Source: Planctomycetes bacterium MalM25 (lineage in GTDB: Bacteria > Planctomycetota > Planctomycetia > Pirellulales > Lacipirellulaceae). Taken from it: a stretch of DNA of 64,000 bases. The stretch is from contig CP036424.1 in the NCBI GenBank assembly GCA_007745835.1, positions 2,777,968-2,841,967 on the forward strand, in the 5' to 3' direction. How positions within the stretch are numbered: the first letter of the stretch is position 1; every line of letters begins with the position of its first letter. This document shows, piece after piece, positions 63,779 through 64,000 of this stretch. Under the pieces are notes generated by a model that searched no databases, was not told the DNA's origin, and worked only from the letters and a program-made list of their open reading frames with translations. The translations under genes were made by a program, and so were the position numbers.

Positions 63779-64000
63779 ATGCGAAGCCTTGTCGCTTGCG
63801 CCGCTGTCATCCTGTGCCTTGCGGTTTCGGCTCTCGCCAAAGAGCCCTCGCCGCGCCCGAACATCCTGTTCATCTTCTCCGACGACCACGCCTGCGACGC
63901 GATCGGCGCCTACGGCGGCTGGCTCGCCCCGCTGAACCCGACGCCGAATATCGACCGCCTCGCCAGCAGCGGGGCGTTGTTCAAGAACAGCTTCTGCACG
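63779..64000 (+). CDS. Sulfatase, N-terminal part; 3' end outside window
   Basis: The first 74 residues of an exported sulfatase from the ATG at 63779. A signal peptide (1-20, ending SALAKE), then RPNILFIFSDDHACDAIGAYG with the metal-binding Asp pair, and TPNIDRLASSGALFKNSFCT. The window ends just before the expected C/S-x-P-S-R formylglycine motif. The SDDHACDAIGAYGG pattern resembles the choline/arylsulfatase-like type, different from the iduronate-2-sulfatase-like proteins near the left edge. It begins 87 bases after thrC and probably has its own promoter. Confidence 0.92.
   Translation, partial: MRSLVACAAVILCLAVSALAKEPSPRPNILFIFSDDHACDAIGAYGGWLAPLNPTPNIDRLASSGALFKNSFCT

Overview
The window is GC-rich, densely coded bacterial DNA that I read as a member of Planctomycetota, most likely order Pirellulales (family-level placement such as Lacipirellulaceae is a guess). 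Four gene families support this. There are several arylsulfatases, and a PSCyt1/DUF1549/DUF1553 (PSD1) protein paired with a DUF1501 protein. There is a DUF1559 protein with a pilin-like N-terminus. Six or more secreted proteins end in a dockerin-like calcium-loop segment followed by a VPEP-type PEP-CTERM tail. No tRNA, rRNA, CRISPR array, intact insertion sequence or phage gene was recognised.

Region 1 (1-14544, plus strand) is a glycan-degradation locus. It holds a sulfatase fused to a GH71/99-like domain (cut by the left edge), a second sulfatase, a FucP-type sugar/H+ symporter, a ROK sugar kinase, a GH92 alpha-mannosidase, a third sulfatase, and a PSD1/DUF1501 pair. Starts and stops often overlap (GTGA junctions), so it looks like one operon. 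GH92 plus a GH99-like domain plus sulfatases suggests a sulfated alpha-mannan-like substrate. Region 2 (14545-17858) has the decayed remains of a UmuC-SRAP SOS cassette, then a lipoprotein gene and a DUF1559 gene on the minus strand.

Region 3 (17859-26669) contains two PEP-CTERM proteins built from a shared module of about 220 residues, a PEP-CTERM gene fragment, and an ECF sigma factor / FecR-like regulator / secreted GH42-like hydrolase operon. The hydrolase carries the same module. Region 4 (26794-28694) has an SRPBCC protein, a HicBA toxin-antitoxin pair and a visibly AT-richer DUF4268 gene. Then come aconitase (acnA), a PhoD-like phosphatase, and a minus-strand operon of a GHL10 hydrolase, an AmpG-like permease and a NagZ-like GH3 enzyme, probably for cell-wall sugar recycling. 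A divergent secreted GHL10 protein follows.

Region 5 (39880-42662) is a nitrogen module. A near-consensus sigma-54 promoter precedes amtB. An intergenic stretch of about 620 bases then carries four hairpins with a near-identical apical loop and different but compensating stems, and a PII gene follows in which Tyr51 is replaced by Ile. The hairpin array is the most interesting undescribed element I see.

Region 6 (42745-55820) is mostly housekeeping: rsmA, hisB, a DUF6807 protein, a Gfo/Idh/MocA oxidoreductase, a MauG-type di-haem peroxidase with a PEP-CTERM tail, inorganic pyrophosphatase next to a PPi-type phosphofructokinase, accC, accB, an Xaa-Pro peptidase, and a trypsin-like PEP-CTERM protease. 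Region 7 (56286-60848) is a three-gene, translationally coupled operon. It encodes a MotA/TolQ-like channel with a long coiled-coil tail and two single-pass ExbD/MotB-like partners of unknown function. The window ends with lspA, a DksA/TraR zinc-finger protein, thrC and the start of another sulfatase.
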